A stretch of 23,842 bases of DNA from a virus: the IMG/VR virus record IMGVR_UViG_3300028772_000064, positions 1-23,842 of that record, one strand, 5' to 3'. A program made the translations under genes and the position numbers. Below, piece after piece: positions 5,980 through 12,887 of this stretch (positions are counted from its first letter, which is position 1; every line of letters begins with the position of its first letter). Below the pieces are notes generated by a model, which was not told the DNA's origin, made no database searches, and was given only the letters and a program-made list of their open reading frames with translations.

Positions 5980-7107
5980 AAAATCATGAAAGCCTATAAA
6001 TTCAAGTTTGAACCAACAAAAGCACAAGCTGCACAACTGGCTATCGAGTTCGGTTGTGCGCGGTTTGTCTGGAATCGTGGATTGATTGAGAGGGATTATG
6101 CCTATAAAAACTGGGATGTTAGCCTGAACTCAAACGATTTGAGCCGACATATTACCCAGTACAAGAAAACAGAATATCCGTGGTTGTGTGATGCAACAGC
6201 CGGTGTGTTGAACCAAAAACTGATTGACCAGGATAAGGCGTTCGATAACTTTTTTAAGGGCCGGGCAAAGTTCCCAAAGTTCAAGAAAAAGAGCCATGCA
6301 CAAAGTATCAGGTATCAACTGGATCAACGGATTGTACTGAATAATTTTCGTGCTGGTGAGTTGCTGAAGTTGCCTAAACTTGGCGAATTGAAAGTGAAAT
6401 GGTCACAAGTACCCGGTGGAATACCCAAGATGGTTACGGTTAGCAAGTCTGCCAGTGGCAAGTATTTTGTCGGTTTCATGTGCGAGGTTGAGCAGGGCTT
6501 AATGCCAATGACTGGAAAGGTTGTCGGTATTGATGTCGGCATAAAGGACGTAGTTGTAACCAGTGATGGATTTCACTCAGGCGCACCGAAGTATACGTAT
6601 TATTACCAGCGTAGGCTCAAGAAGGCGCAACGGGTTTTAAGCAGGAAAAAGAAAGGTAGTAACGGATGGAAGAAGCAACGGATTGTTGTAGCGAGGATTC
6701 ATGAGACGATAACCAACTCTCGGAAGGATTTCTTGCACAAGCTCACGACTAAACTTGTGAGTGAAAATGATGTTATCTGTGTTGAGGATTTGAATGTATC
6801 CGGCATGTTGAAGAATCGCAAGTTATCAAAAGCGGTTGCAGATGTGGGTATATTCGAGCTAAACCGGCAGATTGAATACAAGGCGCAATGGTACGGAAAA
6901 GAAGTGGTTAAAATTAGTCGCTGGTTTCCGAGTACCAAGACGTGCTCAAGTTGTGGCGAAATAAAGCCTATGAAATTGAGCGAAAGAGTTTATGAATGTG
7001 GTTGCGGATTGTCTCTTGATAGGGATTTGAATGCAGCCATAAATATAAAAATGGCTGGGTTAGCCATGAGTGGAGCCATATATCAACCAGAGAAGGTAGC
7101 AGCGTGA
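5977..7107 (+). CDS. tnpB: RNA-guided endonuclease TnpB
   Basis: The 376-residue protein has the N-terminal 'AYKFKFEPTKAQ' opening of TnpB and a split RuvC nuclease: D186 in GIDVGIKD, E270 in VICVEDLNV, and DRDLNAAINI with D348/D350. A zinc finger, C323-x2-C326 and C341-x-C343, lies before the last acid. All catalytic residues are present, so the nuclease is probably active. TnpB uses an omega RNA from the element's right end to cut DNA next to a short motif, which retains the element at its site. The start at 5977 was chosen because sequence upstream belongs to the divergent RHH gene; Met at 5986 is equally possible. The omega RNA would overlap the end of this gene and the hairpin after it. 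Confidence 0.93.
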   Translation: MKIMKAYKFKFEPTKAQAAQLAIEFGCARFVWNRGLIERDYAYKNWDVSLNSNDLSRHITQYKKTEYPWLCDATAGVLNQKLIDQDKAFDNFFKGRAKFPKFKKKSHAQSIRYQLDQRIVLNNFRAGELLKLPKLGELKVKWSQVPGGIPKMVTVSKSASGKYFVGFMCEVEQGLMPMTGKVVGIDVGIKDVVVTSDGFHSGAPKYTYYYQRRLKKAQRVLSRKKKGSNGWKKQRIVVARIHETITNSRKDFLHKLTTKLVSENDVICVEDLNVSGMLKNRKLSKAVADVGIFELNRQIEYKAQWYGKEVVKISRWFPSTKTCSSCGEIKPMKLSERVYECGCGLSLDRDLNAAINIKMAGLAMSGAIYQPEKVAA

Positions 7108-7117
7108 GTTGTTGCTT

Positions 7118-7138
7118 GTTTCAGGATGGCCGTGAAAC
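7118..7138 (+). other. Right-end hairpin of the TnpB element
   Basis: GTTTCA (7118-7123) and TGAAAC (7133-7138) pair around a 9-base loop, starting 10 bases after the tnpB stop. IS605-group right ends carry such hairpins, and the 3' end of the guide-scaffold RNA normally lies here, with the following bases acting as guide. Beyond it, 7139-7288 shows no gene that I recognise and no clear promoter for the structural operon. Confidence 0.4.
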
Positions 7139-7288
7139 TCGACCCGCACTAACTGTTAGCTTTCGCTTGGAGCGAGGCGGTCAGTTTGAAAGCGGATTCC
7201 AATTCCACCTTCCAGGCTGTTATTTTTGCGCCCAACTTTACCGGCCTTGGTAATGGGTCATTTGGGTCTTTTAAGAAAAGGAAAAACC

Positions 7289-8191
7289 ATGAAACGCCAG
7301 TTGTTATTAGCCCAATTTGCCTCAACGCCCTGGGCGCTAACGCCTGATTACCTGGCATTAATGGCCGATGTCTTGACCCGCTGGGCAATTGACGCCCCGG
7401 TATCGGCTGAAATCCAGGAAAAAATCGACGACGACAAACAAATCCGGGCAGCCAGGCAAACGCAAGGACAAAAATCCGGCGCTATCGCCGTTATTCCTGT
7501 TTACGGCGTACTGACCCAAAGACCCCCGCAAAATATCAGCGGCCCTGGCGGCACCTCCACCGCCTCAATCGCCAACGCGGTCAAAGCGGCGGCCAATAAT
7601 TCAAGCGTGGCACAAATTTTGCTCGATTTAGACGGACCCGGCGGCAGCGTTTTCGGCACCTCCGAAGCCGCCGACGTAATCTACCAGGCCAGGGCGCAAA
7701 AACCTATCATTGGCATCGTCAACAGCATGGCGGCCAGCGCCACGTATTGGCTAGGCTCCCAATGCAGCGAATTATACTGCACACCGGGCGGCGAAGCGGG
7801 CAGCATAGGCGTTTATGGCGCGCACCGCTACCTGGGCAAGATGCTGGAAAAAGACGGCATTGAAACGACCTTAATCAGCGCCGGAAAATACAAAACCGAG
7901 GGCAACCCGTTTGAACCGCTCTCGGAAGAAGCCAAAACCGCTTATGAAATGCGTATAAACGAGTATTACACGCTATTTATAGCCGCCGTCGCCCGTGGTC
8001 GCGGTGTTAACGCCGCAACCGTACAAAAAGGCATGGGCCAGGGCCGCATGTTGGGCGCTGAAGCGGCGCAGGCTGAAAATATGATTGATGGCGTCATCAC
8101 CTTCGATGCCCTGCTAGAAAATATGATCCGGTCAGCGAAACCCAGCCGCTCGAAACTCGCCAGCGCACGGCGCGATTTGGCGTTGATGTAG
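7289..8191 (+). CDS. S49-family prohead protease (SppA/lambda C-like)
   Basis: This 300-residue protein is an S49 serine peptidase. It has the 'LDGPGG' strand, an 'NSMAASATYW' segment with nucleophile S150, 'GGEAGSIGVYGAH', and the general-base lysine in 'SAGKYKTEGNP' (K202, possibly K200). Such proteins in phage process the prohead by removing scaffold or capsid delta domains. The start at 7289 follows AAAGGAAAAACC, a good ribosome site. Portal normally precedes this gene, but here the TnpB element does. The length matches the family without a fused scaffold domain. The stop codon TAG is formed by a partial copy of the GTAGAGACGC repeat, so the original C-terminus may have been altered. Confidence 0.92.
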   Translation: MKRQLLLAQFASTPWALTPDYLALMADVLTRWAIDAPVSAEIQEKIDDDKQIRAARQTQGQKSGAIAVIPVYGVLTQRPPQNISGPGGTSTASIANAVKAAANNSSVAQILLDLDGPGGSVFGTSEAADVIYQARAQKPIIGIVNSMAASATYWLGSQCSELYCTPGGEAGSIGVYGAHRYLGKMLEKDGIETTLISAGKYKTEGNPFEPLSEEAKTAYEMRINEYYTLFIAAVARGRGVNAATVQKGMGQGRMLGAEAAQAENMIDGVITFDALLENMIRSAKPSRSKLASARRDLALM

Positions 8192-8226
8192 AGACGCCGT
8201 AGAGACGCAAAATATTGCGTCTCTAC
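8188..8226. repeat. 28-bp palindromic repeat, copy 2 (loop AATA), plus half copy
   Basis: The full copy is 8199-8226 with the same 12-bp arms as the others and loop AATA. A half unit, GTAGAGACGC at 8188-8197, precedes it directly and supplies the TAG stop of the protease. The half copy suggests repeated insertion or duplication at this spot. Confidence 0.9.
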
Positions 8227-8245
8227 AAAACAAAAATTAATATTT

Positions 8246-8572
8246 ATGCAAAACGACCCCACCACATGGCCGGCCATTACCTGGATCATTGCGCTAACCA
8301 TGGCGCTATCCGGTGGTTTGATCAACTGGTTTGGGCAAAGTAAAAAATTTATCGCCGGACAATTCAGCATTTTTGAATTGTTTGGGGAACTTTTCACCAG
8401 CGGCTTTGTAGGCGTCGGTCTGTTTATGTTTATCGATTCGCTTAACCAACCTATGGGGCTAAGTGCAGCTTCAGCGGGTATCGGCGGACACATGGCCACC
8501 CGATTCCTATTTTTAGTTGAGCGCCGCATAGAAAAAAAATTATTGGATGACGAAGTAAAGGAAAAATTATGA
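8246..8572 (+). CDS. Holin-like membrane protein (LydA/phage holin type)
   Basis: The 108-residue product has an N-terminal cytoplasmic stub, hydrophobic segments at about 10-30, 45-66 and possibly 72-90 (rich in G, A, S), and a charged C-terminus 'ERRIEKKLLDDEVKEKL'. Size, segment number and the G-F-V-G-V-G motif fit LydA-like holins, which form membrane lesions to release the endolysin. No endolysin is in the window, and a holin between protease and capsid gene is unusual, so a structural or other membrane role cannot be excluded. It overlaps the next gene by ATGA. A palindromic repeat lies immediately upstream. Confidence 0.65.
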   Translation: MQNDPTTWPAITWIIALTMALSGGLINWFGQSKKFIAGQFSIFELFGELFTSGFVGVGLFMFIDSLNQPMGLSAASAGIGGHMATRFLFLVERRIEKKLLDDEVKEKL

Positions 8573-8709
8573 TTGTAGTAACCGTTATTTTTACGGCATT
8601 GATTTGCGGCACCGTCATCTGGATGCTCCATGGTATCGGTAGAATTTTGATGTACGAAGATCAGAAAAACGCAATTAAAGATGAAGATGACTTCCCACCT
8701 GCCCGCTAA
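8569..8709 (+). CDS. 46-residue single-span membrane protein coupled to holin
   Basis: This small gene starts within the holin stop (ATGA) after AAAGGAAAAATT. It encodes an N-terminal membrane span (residues about 2-20, 'VVTVIFTALICGTVIW') and an acidic tail 'EDQKNAIKDEDDFPPAR'. There is no lipobox, so it is not an Rz1-type spanin. A small one-span partner of a holin could be an antiholin or a holin modulator; that is inference from translational coupling. The stop codon lies inside the terminator hairpin that follows. Confidence 0.6.
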   Translation: MIVVTVIFTALICGTVIWMLHGIGRILMYEDQKNAIKDEDDFPPAR

Positions 8710-8722
8710 CGCGGGCTTTTTT
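8701..8722 (+). terminator. Rho-independent terminator after the holin pair
   Basis: GCCCGC (8701-8706), loop TAAC, GCGGGC (8711-8716), then six Ts (8717-8722). The hairpin overlaps the stop codon of the 46-residue protein. It would separate protease/holin transcription from the capsid gene unless read through, for example by an antiterminated polymerase. Confidence 0.8.
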
Positions 8723-8757
8723 ATGCCCTTAAGGGCCCATTTAAAGTGAGTAAACTT

Positions 8758-10050
8758 ATGCGTACCAGTAAAAAATTGCGCGATCTCCAGGCAAAGAAAG
8801 CCGGTTTGGTCGCATCCGCCCGCGCGTTGACCGATTTGGCAGAAAGCGAAACGCGCGATATTTCCGCCGAAGAAAGCACCCAATTTGAAGCGTTGCGCGA
8901 TCAGATAACCGCCATCAACACGGCCATCGATCGTGAAAATGAATTGCTCGCAGAGGAAGCCAGTCTTGGTTTCAGCGCGGGTAGCAGCGTCATCGACATG
9001 GGCGACAACCGGGAAAAGGACGAAAAGCGGGGCTTTAAAAGCTTTGGTGAGTTCTTACATGTTGTGAAAGTGTCTTCAGCCGGTCGTAATGCCATGGATG
9101 AACGCCTGTCACTAGTGGCAGCGGCCCCTAGTACTTTTGGCGGGGAATCAACCGGCACTGACGGTGGATTTTTAGCCCCCCCTGAATTTAGCAGAGAAAT
9201 ATTTAGCTTATCACTGACTGAAGATTCCCTGTTACCGTTGACCGACAACATCGAAATCAGCGGCAATTCCATGGTTTTCCCTAAAGACGAGACTACTCCA
9301 TGGGGTACTGATGGCGTCCGCGCCTATTGGCAGGCGGAAGCTACCGCAGCCACAGCCACCAAGCCGAAATTTGGCACCTCGATTTTGCGCCTGCAAAAAC
9401 TGATGGCTTTAGTGTATCTATCAGATGAAATGATAGACGACATTAACGCAATGAATACGTACCTGCCCCGCAAATTTGCAGATTCCATTCGCTGGAAAAC
9501 TAATGAATCGCTATTGTTCGGCACCGGTAACGGTCAACCATTGGGTTGTTTCTCAAGCGCCGCGTCAGTCATGCAAGCCAAGGACGGTAACCAGTCAGCC
9601 AGCACGGTTTCAACAGCCAACATTCTCAACATGATAGCGCGCTTGATACCCGGTTGTTTCCCCCGCTCTCAATGGCTGATCACGCCGGATGCTTTGCCTT
9701 CGCTATTCGGTTTGACACTTGGTAATTATCCAATTTACCTGCCGGTCAATCAGGGCATTCAGGGCAATCCCTACGGCACCCTGATGGGCAGGCCGATTAT
9801 GGTCAGCCAACATTCACCGGCATTTTCATCGCAAGGGGATATTTCGCTTATCGATCCAAGCTATATTCGCTCAATCACCAAAGCGGGCGGCATCCAGACC
9901 GCAAGCTCGCTTCATATTGCTTTCGATGCCGATGCCACTGCGTTCAGAGCCACTTTCCGCGTTGACGCCCAACCCAAAATTGCAGCGCCGGTCACGCAGG
10001 CGAAAGGCAGCAAAACCCTGTCTGCGTTCATCCAGCTCGAAGCCCGTTAA
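8758..10050 (+). CDS. HK97-fold major capsid protein
   Basis: The 430-residue product begins with a charged helical region (about 1-85, 'RTSKKLRDLQAKKAGLVASA' onward) that resembles the HK97 delta domain acting as scaffold. The capsid domain follows with 'GGFLAPPEFSREIF', 'AYWQAEATAATATKPKFG', 'LVYLSDEMIDD' and 'FADSIRWKTNESLLFGTGNGQPLG', all hallmarks of HK97-type major capsid proteins. It forms the icosahedral head after cleavage by the S49 protease at 7289-8191. I chose ATG 8758 with GTGAG upstream; a GTG at 8746 would add four residues. A decoration-like protein and connectors follow. Confidence 0.95.
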   Translation: MRTSKKLRDLQAKKAGLVASARALTDLAESETRDISAEESTQFEALRDQITAINTAIDRENELLAEEASLGFSAGSSVIDMGDNREKDEKRGFKSFGEFLHVVKVSSAGRNAMDERLSLVAAAPSTFGGESTGTDGGFLAPPEFSREIFSLSLTEDSLLPLTDNIEISGNSMVFPKDETTPWGTDGVRAYWQAEATAATATKPKFGTSILRLQKLMALVYLSDEMIDDINAMNTYLPRKFADSIRWKTNESLLFGTGNGQPLGCFSSAASVMQAKDGNQSASTVSTANILNMIARLIPGCFPRSQWLITPDALPSLFGLTLGNYPIYLPVNQGIQGNPYGTLMGRPIMVSQHSPAFSSQGDISLIDPSYIRSITKAGGIQTASSLHIAFDADATAFRATFRVDAQPKIAAPVTQAKGSKTLSAFIQLEAR

Positions 10051-10055
10051 TCGAT

Positions 10056-10083
10056 GTAGAGACGCAAGCTATTGCGTCTCTAC
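10056..10083. repeat. 28-bp palindromic repeat, copy 3 (loop GCTA)
   Basis: It has the same 12-bp arms GTAGAGACGCAA/TTGCGTCTCTAC with a different loop, GCTA. It lies 5 bases after the capsid gene stop and 33 bases before the next start. Confidence 0.9.
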
Positions 10084-10116
10084 GAAAACCGAAATTATTT
10101 ATTTCAGGAGTAAAGC

Positions 10117-10560
10117 ATGTTTCCGAATCAAAAAATATCAGAATCCTTGGTGATGGTAGCCAACATCGCCCCCATCAGTCAGGGCGTCGGCTCGGCCGCT
10201 ACCGCCTGGGTCCCTGTTAAAAACTACCACCAACTTGCAGCGATCATCAATACCGGCGTGCTGGGCACAGCGGCGACGGTTGACGCCAAGCTACAGCAGG
10301 CGCAAGATGCCAGCGGCACCGGCGCGAAAGACATTACCGGTAAAGCGATTACCCAGATCGTCAAAGCGACCGGCGACGGCAAACAGGCGATTATCAACGT
10401 GCGCACGCAGGAACTGGACACCAACGGCGGGTTTACCCATGTTGGTTTATCGGTCACTGTTGCCGCTGCCGCCAGTCTGGTATCGGCGGAACTGGTCGCC
10501 ATGCCCCGTTATGCACCGGCATCTTCACTTAACCCAGCCGCTGTCGTTCAAGTCGTCTGA
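10117..10560 (+). CDS. Probable head decoration/structural protein
   Basis: This 147-residue protein is placed directly after the capsid gene with a strong ribosome site (AGGAG). Its beta-rich sequence includes 'AATAWVPVKNYHQLAAIINTG', followed by 'LQQAQDASGTGAKDI' and 'TQELDTNGGFTHVGLSVTV'. Proteins with this pattern (W-x-x-x-K-N-Y, then A-x-D-x-x-G-T-G) are common after capsid genes in HK97-like phages and are usually unannotated. Position suggests a capsid-surface or head-stabilising protein. Function is inference; the sequence shows no catalytic motif. Confidence 0.55.
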   Translation: MFPNQKISESLVMVANIAPISQGVGSAATAWVPVKNYHQLAAIINTGVLGTAATVDAKLQQAQDASGTGAKDITGKAITQIVKATGDGKQAIINVRTQELDTNGGFTHVGLSVTVAAAASLVSAELVAMPRYAPASSLNPAAVVQVV

Positions 10561-10563
10561 TTT

Positions 10564-11445
10564 ATGCCGCTAAAAATACTCACGCCGCCGGTTGCGCTGC
10601 CCTTGCACATCGCCGATGTACGTCAACATTTGCGGCAGGACATCACCGACGACGACAATCTGATTACCACTATCTATCTGCCGCAAGCGGTGGCCAGTGC
10701 GCAAATGGAAACCCAGCGGCAATTAGTGGCCGCGCGTTATCAGTACATCCTTGACGCATTCCCTGGCCCGAGTTTGATGGGCGTACCCATGGGCAAAGCG
10801 TTCGGCATTCCACGGCACGCCATTCAGATGCCGGTTGGCCCGCTTATACAGGTTATCAGCATCGAATATACCGCGATGGATGGCAGCACGCAAACGATGC
10901 CGACCACGGATTACACCGTTGACCTTACGTGCGATCCGCCCCGGATTACGCCGGTATTCGGCAAGATTTGGCCGATTACCTTGCCGCAAATAGGATCGGT
11001 GCGCGTGACTTTCGACGCGGGCTATGTCGCGGCGTTTGTTGCCAATGCAACGTCAAACACCGTTGCTATCAGCGGCTGGAAAACGCTGTTGGTAGGCGAC
11101 ACCGTCAGGCTTAGCAATTCCGGCGGCGCGTTGCCAGCGCCATTAACGATTAAGACCGATTACTTCATCCAGTCTGTTGTCAGTCCCGGCGTTTACACAC
11201 TGGCTGCAACATTCGGCGGCGCTGTAATCGATATTACCAACGTGGGAACCGGTCTTAATTTTGTCGGGCAAACCGGCTTCAACGGCAGCGCCGGGGAAAT
11301 ACCCGGCGGACTATTAGCCTGGCTATTGATGGCGGTTGAAACCCGATATTCATACAGAGGTCAATTGATCAATACGCCTGGCGTGATCACCAATAACCCC
11401 TATGTTGACCGGTTGCTTGATCCTTACCGGATGGTAATCCTATGA
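10564..11445 (+). CDS. gp6-type head-tail connector with inserted beta domain
   Basis: The N-terminal part 'PVALPLHIADVRQHLRQDI' and helix 'TTIYLPQAVASAQMETQRQ' are those of HK97 gp6/phiE125 gp8-like connectors, which sit under the portal. Normally the 'VTFDAGY' strand is followed soon by the last helices. Here residues about 156-243 form an extra beta-rich domain (VGDTVRL, TDYFIQSV, VYTLAATFGGAVIDI) before the C-terminal helix 'IPGGLLAWLLMAVETRYSYRG'. A similar domain occurs in the protein at 20923-21495. The length of 293 is therefore well above simple gp6 proteins (about 100-190). It ends with an ATGA overlap into the head closure gene. Confidence 0.85.
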   Translation: MPLKILTPPVALPLHIADVRQHLRQDITDDDNLITTIYLPQAVASAQMETQRQLVAARYQYILDAFPGPSLMGVPMGKAFGIPRHAIQMPVGPLIQVISIEYTAMDGSTQTMPTTDYTVDLTCDPPRITPVFGKIWPITLPQIGSVRVTFDAGYVAAFVANATSNTVAISGWKTLLVGDTVRLSNSGGALPAPLTIKTDYFIQSVVSPGVYTLAATFGGAVIDITNVGTGLNFVGQTGFNGSAGEIPGGLLAWLLMAVETRYSYRGQLINTPGVITNNPYVDRLLDPYRMVIL

Positions 11446-11813
11446 CAGCCGCTGTCGCCCGCTGGCCGGACACCGGCGAACTGGTGCGCCGCGTCACCAT
11501 TCGGCGCTGGACGGACACCGCCAATATTGGTTTTGGCATCGACCAGAATTTTGATGCCGGTATCACCCGTTGGGCAAAAATTCAGCCGGTTCTGGGCGAA
11601 GCGTATTATGGCGCGAAACAAATCGGTGAGGACATCACGCACCGTATCTGGTTGCGCTATGGCCCAGGCACCCGGACGGAAGAAATAACGGGCCAGCATG
11701 TTATTGATTATTCACAAGGCAACCGGCGCTTTCGCGTCGTGCGGACAACGAATAGCAGCGACGCGCAGATGTTTACGATGGTTGAATGCAAGGATTTGGG
11801 GGCAATAACGTGA
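11442..11813 (+). CDS. Phage head closure protein
   Basis: This 123-residue protein belongs by pattern to the gp16/head-closure group (SPP1 gp16-like, PF05521 type): 'GELVRRVTIRRWTDTAN', 'ITRWAKIQPVLGEAYYGAKQ', 'THRIWLRYGPG' and 'RFRVVRTTNSSDAQMFTMVECKD'. It closes the head after DNA filling and forms the joint for the tail. It starts in an ATGA overlap with the connector gene and ends in a GTGA overlap with the next, indicating tight translational coupling. Confidence 0.85.
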   Translation: MTAAVARWPDTGELVRRVTIRRWTDTANIGFGIDQNFDAGITRWAKIQPVLGEAYYGAKQIGEDITHRIWLRYGPGTRTEEITGQHVIDYSQGNRRFRVVRTTNSSDAQMFTMVECKDLGAIT

Positions 11814-12232
11814 CCGATTTGCTCAATCTCCGGATTACCCTGGAACCGCATTTTAACCGGTTGCTGTTTGACAAACGCCAACTTAAAGCGGCCATCCGCA
11901 AAAGCGGCGCTGTCGTGCGAAGGGAATCCAGGCGCTTGATTTCCAGCCGCGCGGTATCCTCGGCCGGCGATTTCCCCGGCTATGATTCCGGCACGATGAG
12001 CAGGGCAATCAAGATTAAGGTAGGTTCAGGCGGCGGTTATGTGCGGATTATGCCGTACAGAACGGCGGAAATGGGCGACGATTTTTATCCGGCTTATCTG
12101 GCCGTCGGCACCCGGCGCGGCTTGCAACCCCGTAAAGATTTTATGGAGGCCGCCTTGAACAACAAACAGGCCGAAATCAGGGCGGCTATTTCAGCGTCCC
12201 TGGCTAATTCACTTAGAGCGCAATTGCGCTAG
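11810..12232 (+). CDS. HK97 gp10-like tail completion/joining protein
   Basis: The 140-residue protein starts at GTG 11810, overlapping the upstream TGA, with GGGGG upstream. It has a basic helix 'LKAAIRKSGAVVRRESRRLI', a 'YDSGTMSRAIKIKVG' strand, 'GGGYVRIMP', 'YPAYLAVGTRRGLQPRKDFM' and a C-terminal helix 'EIRAAISASLANSL'. The pattern (long helix, then beta strands, then 'Y-x-x-G-T-x-x-x-x-P-R-x-F') is that of gp10-type proteins that complete the neck. A GTG start is preferred over an upstream ATG (11786) that would lie inside the head-closure gene. Confidence 0.8.
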   Translation: MTDLLNLRITLEPHFNRLLFDKRQLKAAIRKSGAVVRRESRRLISSRAVSSAGDFPGYDSGTMSRAIKIKVGSGGGYVRIMPYRTAEMGDDFYPAYLAVGTRRGLQPRKDFMEAALNNKQAEIRAAISASLANSLRAQLR

Positions 12233-12254
12233 ACTTACAAAGCAGGAAAAAAAG

Positions 12255-12887
12255 ATGAGCTTATTACGTGGACAATCCAACGCAGTGGGCGGCGGTGATA
12301 TACCCGTTTTTGTTGATGCGGCAACTAACGCCATGTTAACTAAATCAGCATCAGGCGCGTTAGCGTCGGGCGAGGCCCATATAGGTGAAGTCGGCGGCAA
12401 TATGCTTACGATTTCCGCCGAAATGACACGGCCAGCCGACACCACGGCTTATACGGCTGGTGATGTGGTCAGCAATAACGCGACAACGACAACACCCGTG
12501 CAGTTAGCCAATATTTTCAGGGTGGCTAGCGGCAGTGGTTATATCGTTAAACTGCGTCTGGTCACTGATAAAAAATCAATTACGCCACGATTGAGACTGC
12601 ATATTTTCAATGTCAACACCGCGACAGTAGCAGCAGATAACGCGCCGTATAAAGAACTTTACGCTGATTCAGACAAGCGCCTGGGTTATTGGGATATGCC
12701 CGCGATGATAACAGCAGCCGATACTACCAATTCCGATATGAGTCGGACATTGGATTTAAACTGTCGAATAGCCGTTACTGCGGCCAATGGATCACGCGAT
12801 CTGTTTGTCGTTTATGAAGCCTTGGACGGATTCACCCCGGCATCTGGGCAAAAATTCAATATAACGGCTGTGATGGACAATAACTAA
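12255..12887 (+). CDS. Cassette A carrier protein: beta-rich, shared domain with 18293-19270
   Basis: This 210-residue protein is unrelated to head or neck proteins. It shares its domain (about residues 40-209) with the C-terminal half of the product of 18293-19270: HIGxV, then RPA-x-x-TAY, 'RVASGSGYIVKLRLVT', 'RLRLHIFNV', 'GYWDM' and 'DGFTPASGQKF'. This is a jelly-roll-like beta domain by appearance, with no known catalytic residues. It has a good ribosome site (CAGGAAAAAAAG). Its stop overlaps the next start as TAATG. It likely carries or anchors the following adhesin-like protein on the virion, an inference from pairing and shared domain. Confidence 0.5.
   Translation: MSLLRGQSNAVGGGDIPVFVDAATNAMLTKSASGALASGEAHIGEVGGNMLTISAEMTRPADTTAYTAGDVVSNNATTTTPVQLANIFRVASGSGYIVKLRLVTDKKSITPRLRLHIFNVNTATVAADNAPYKELYADSDKRLGYWDMPAMITAADTTNSDMSRTLDLNCRIAVTAANGSRDLFVVYEALDGFTPASGQKFNITAVMDNN

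Larger units (their letters stand above)
5772..7138 (+). mobile_element. IS200/IS605-group (IS1341-like) element with TnpB only
   Basis: The element contains tnpB and a divergent RHH gene but no TnpA transposase, as in IS1341-type members that would move only with TnpA supplied from elsewhere. The left boundary is uncertain (the GC-rich structure at 5716-5760 may belong to it); the right is placed at the hairpin 7118-7138. These elements do not make target duplications, so the ends cannot be set from the sequence alone. It sits between the leftward regulatory genes and the rightward structural operon. Confidence 0.5.

Noticed and set aside
7139-7288. Remnant of a portal gene before the protease
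   Set aside because: Three-frame reading shows no portal-like C-terminus; short frames here have no recognisable motif.
7966-8883. Minus-strand 305-residue frame across the protease end, the holin genes and the capsid start
   Set aside because: It crosses several well-supported plus-strand genes and a terminator, and its product shows no recognisable domain.
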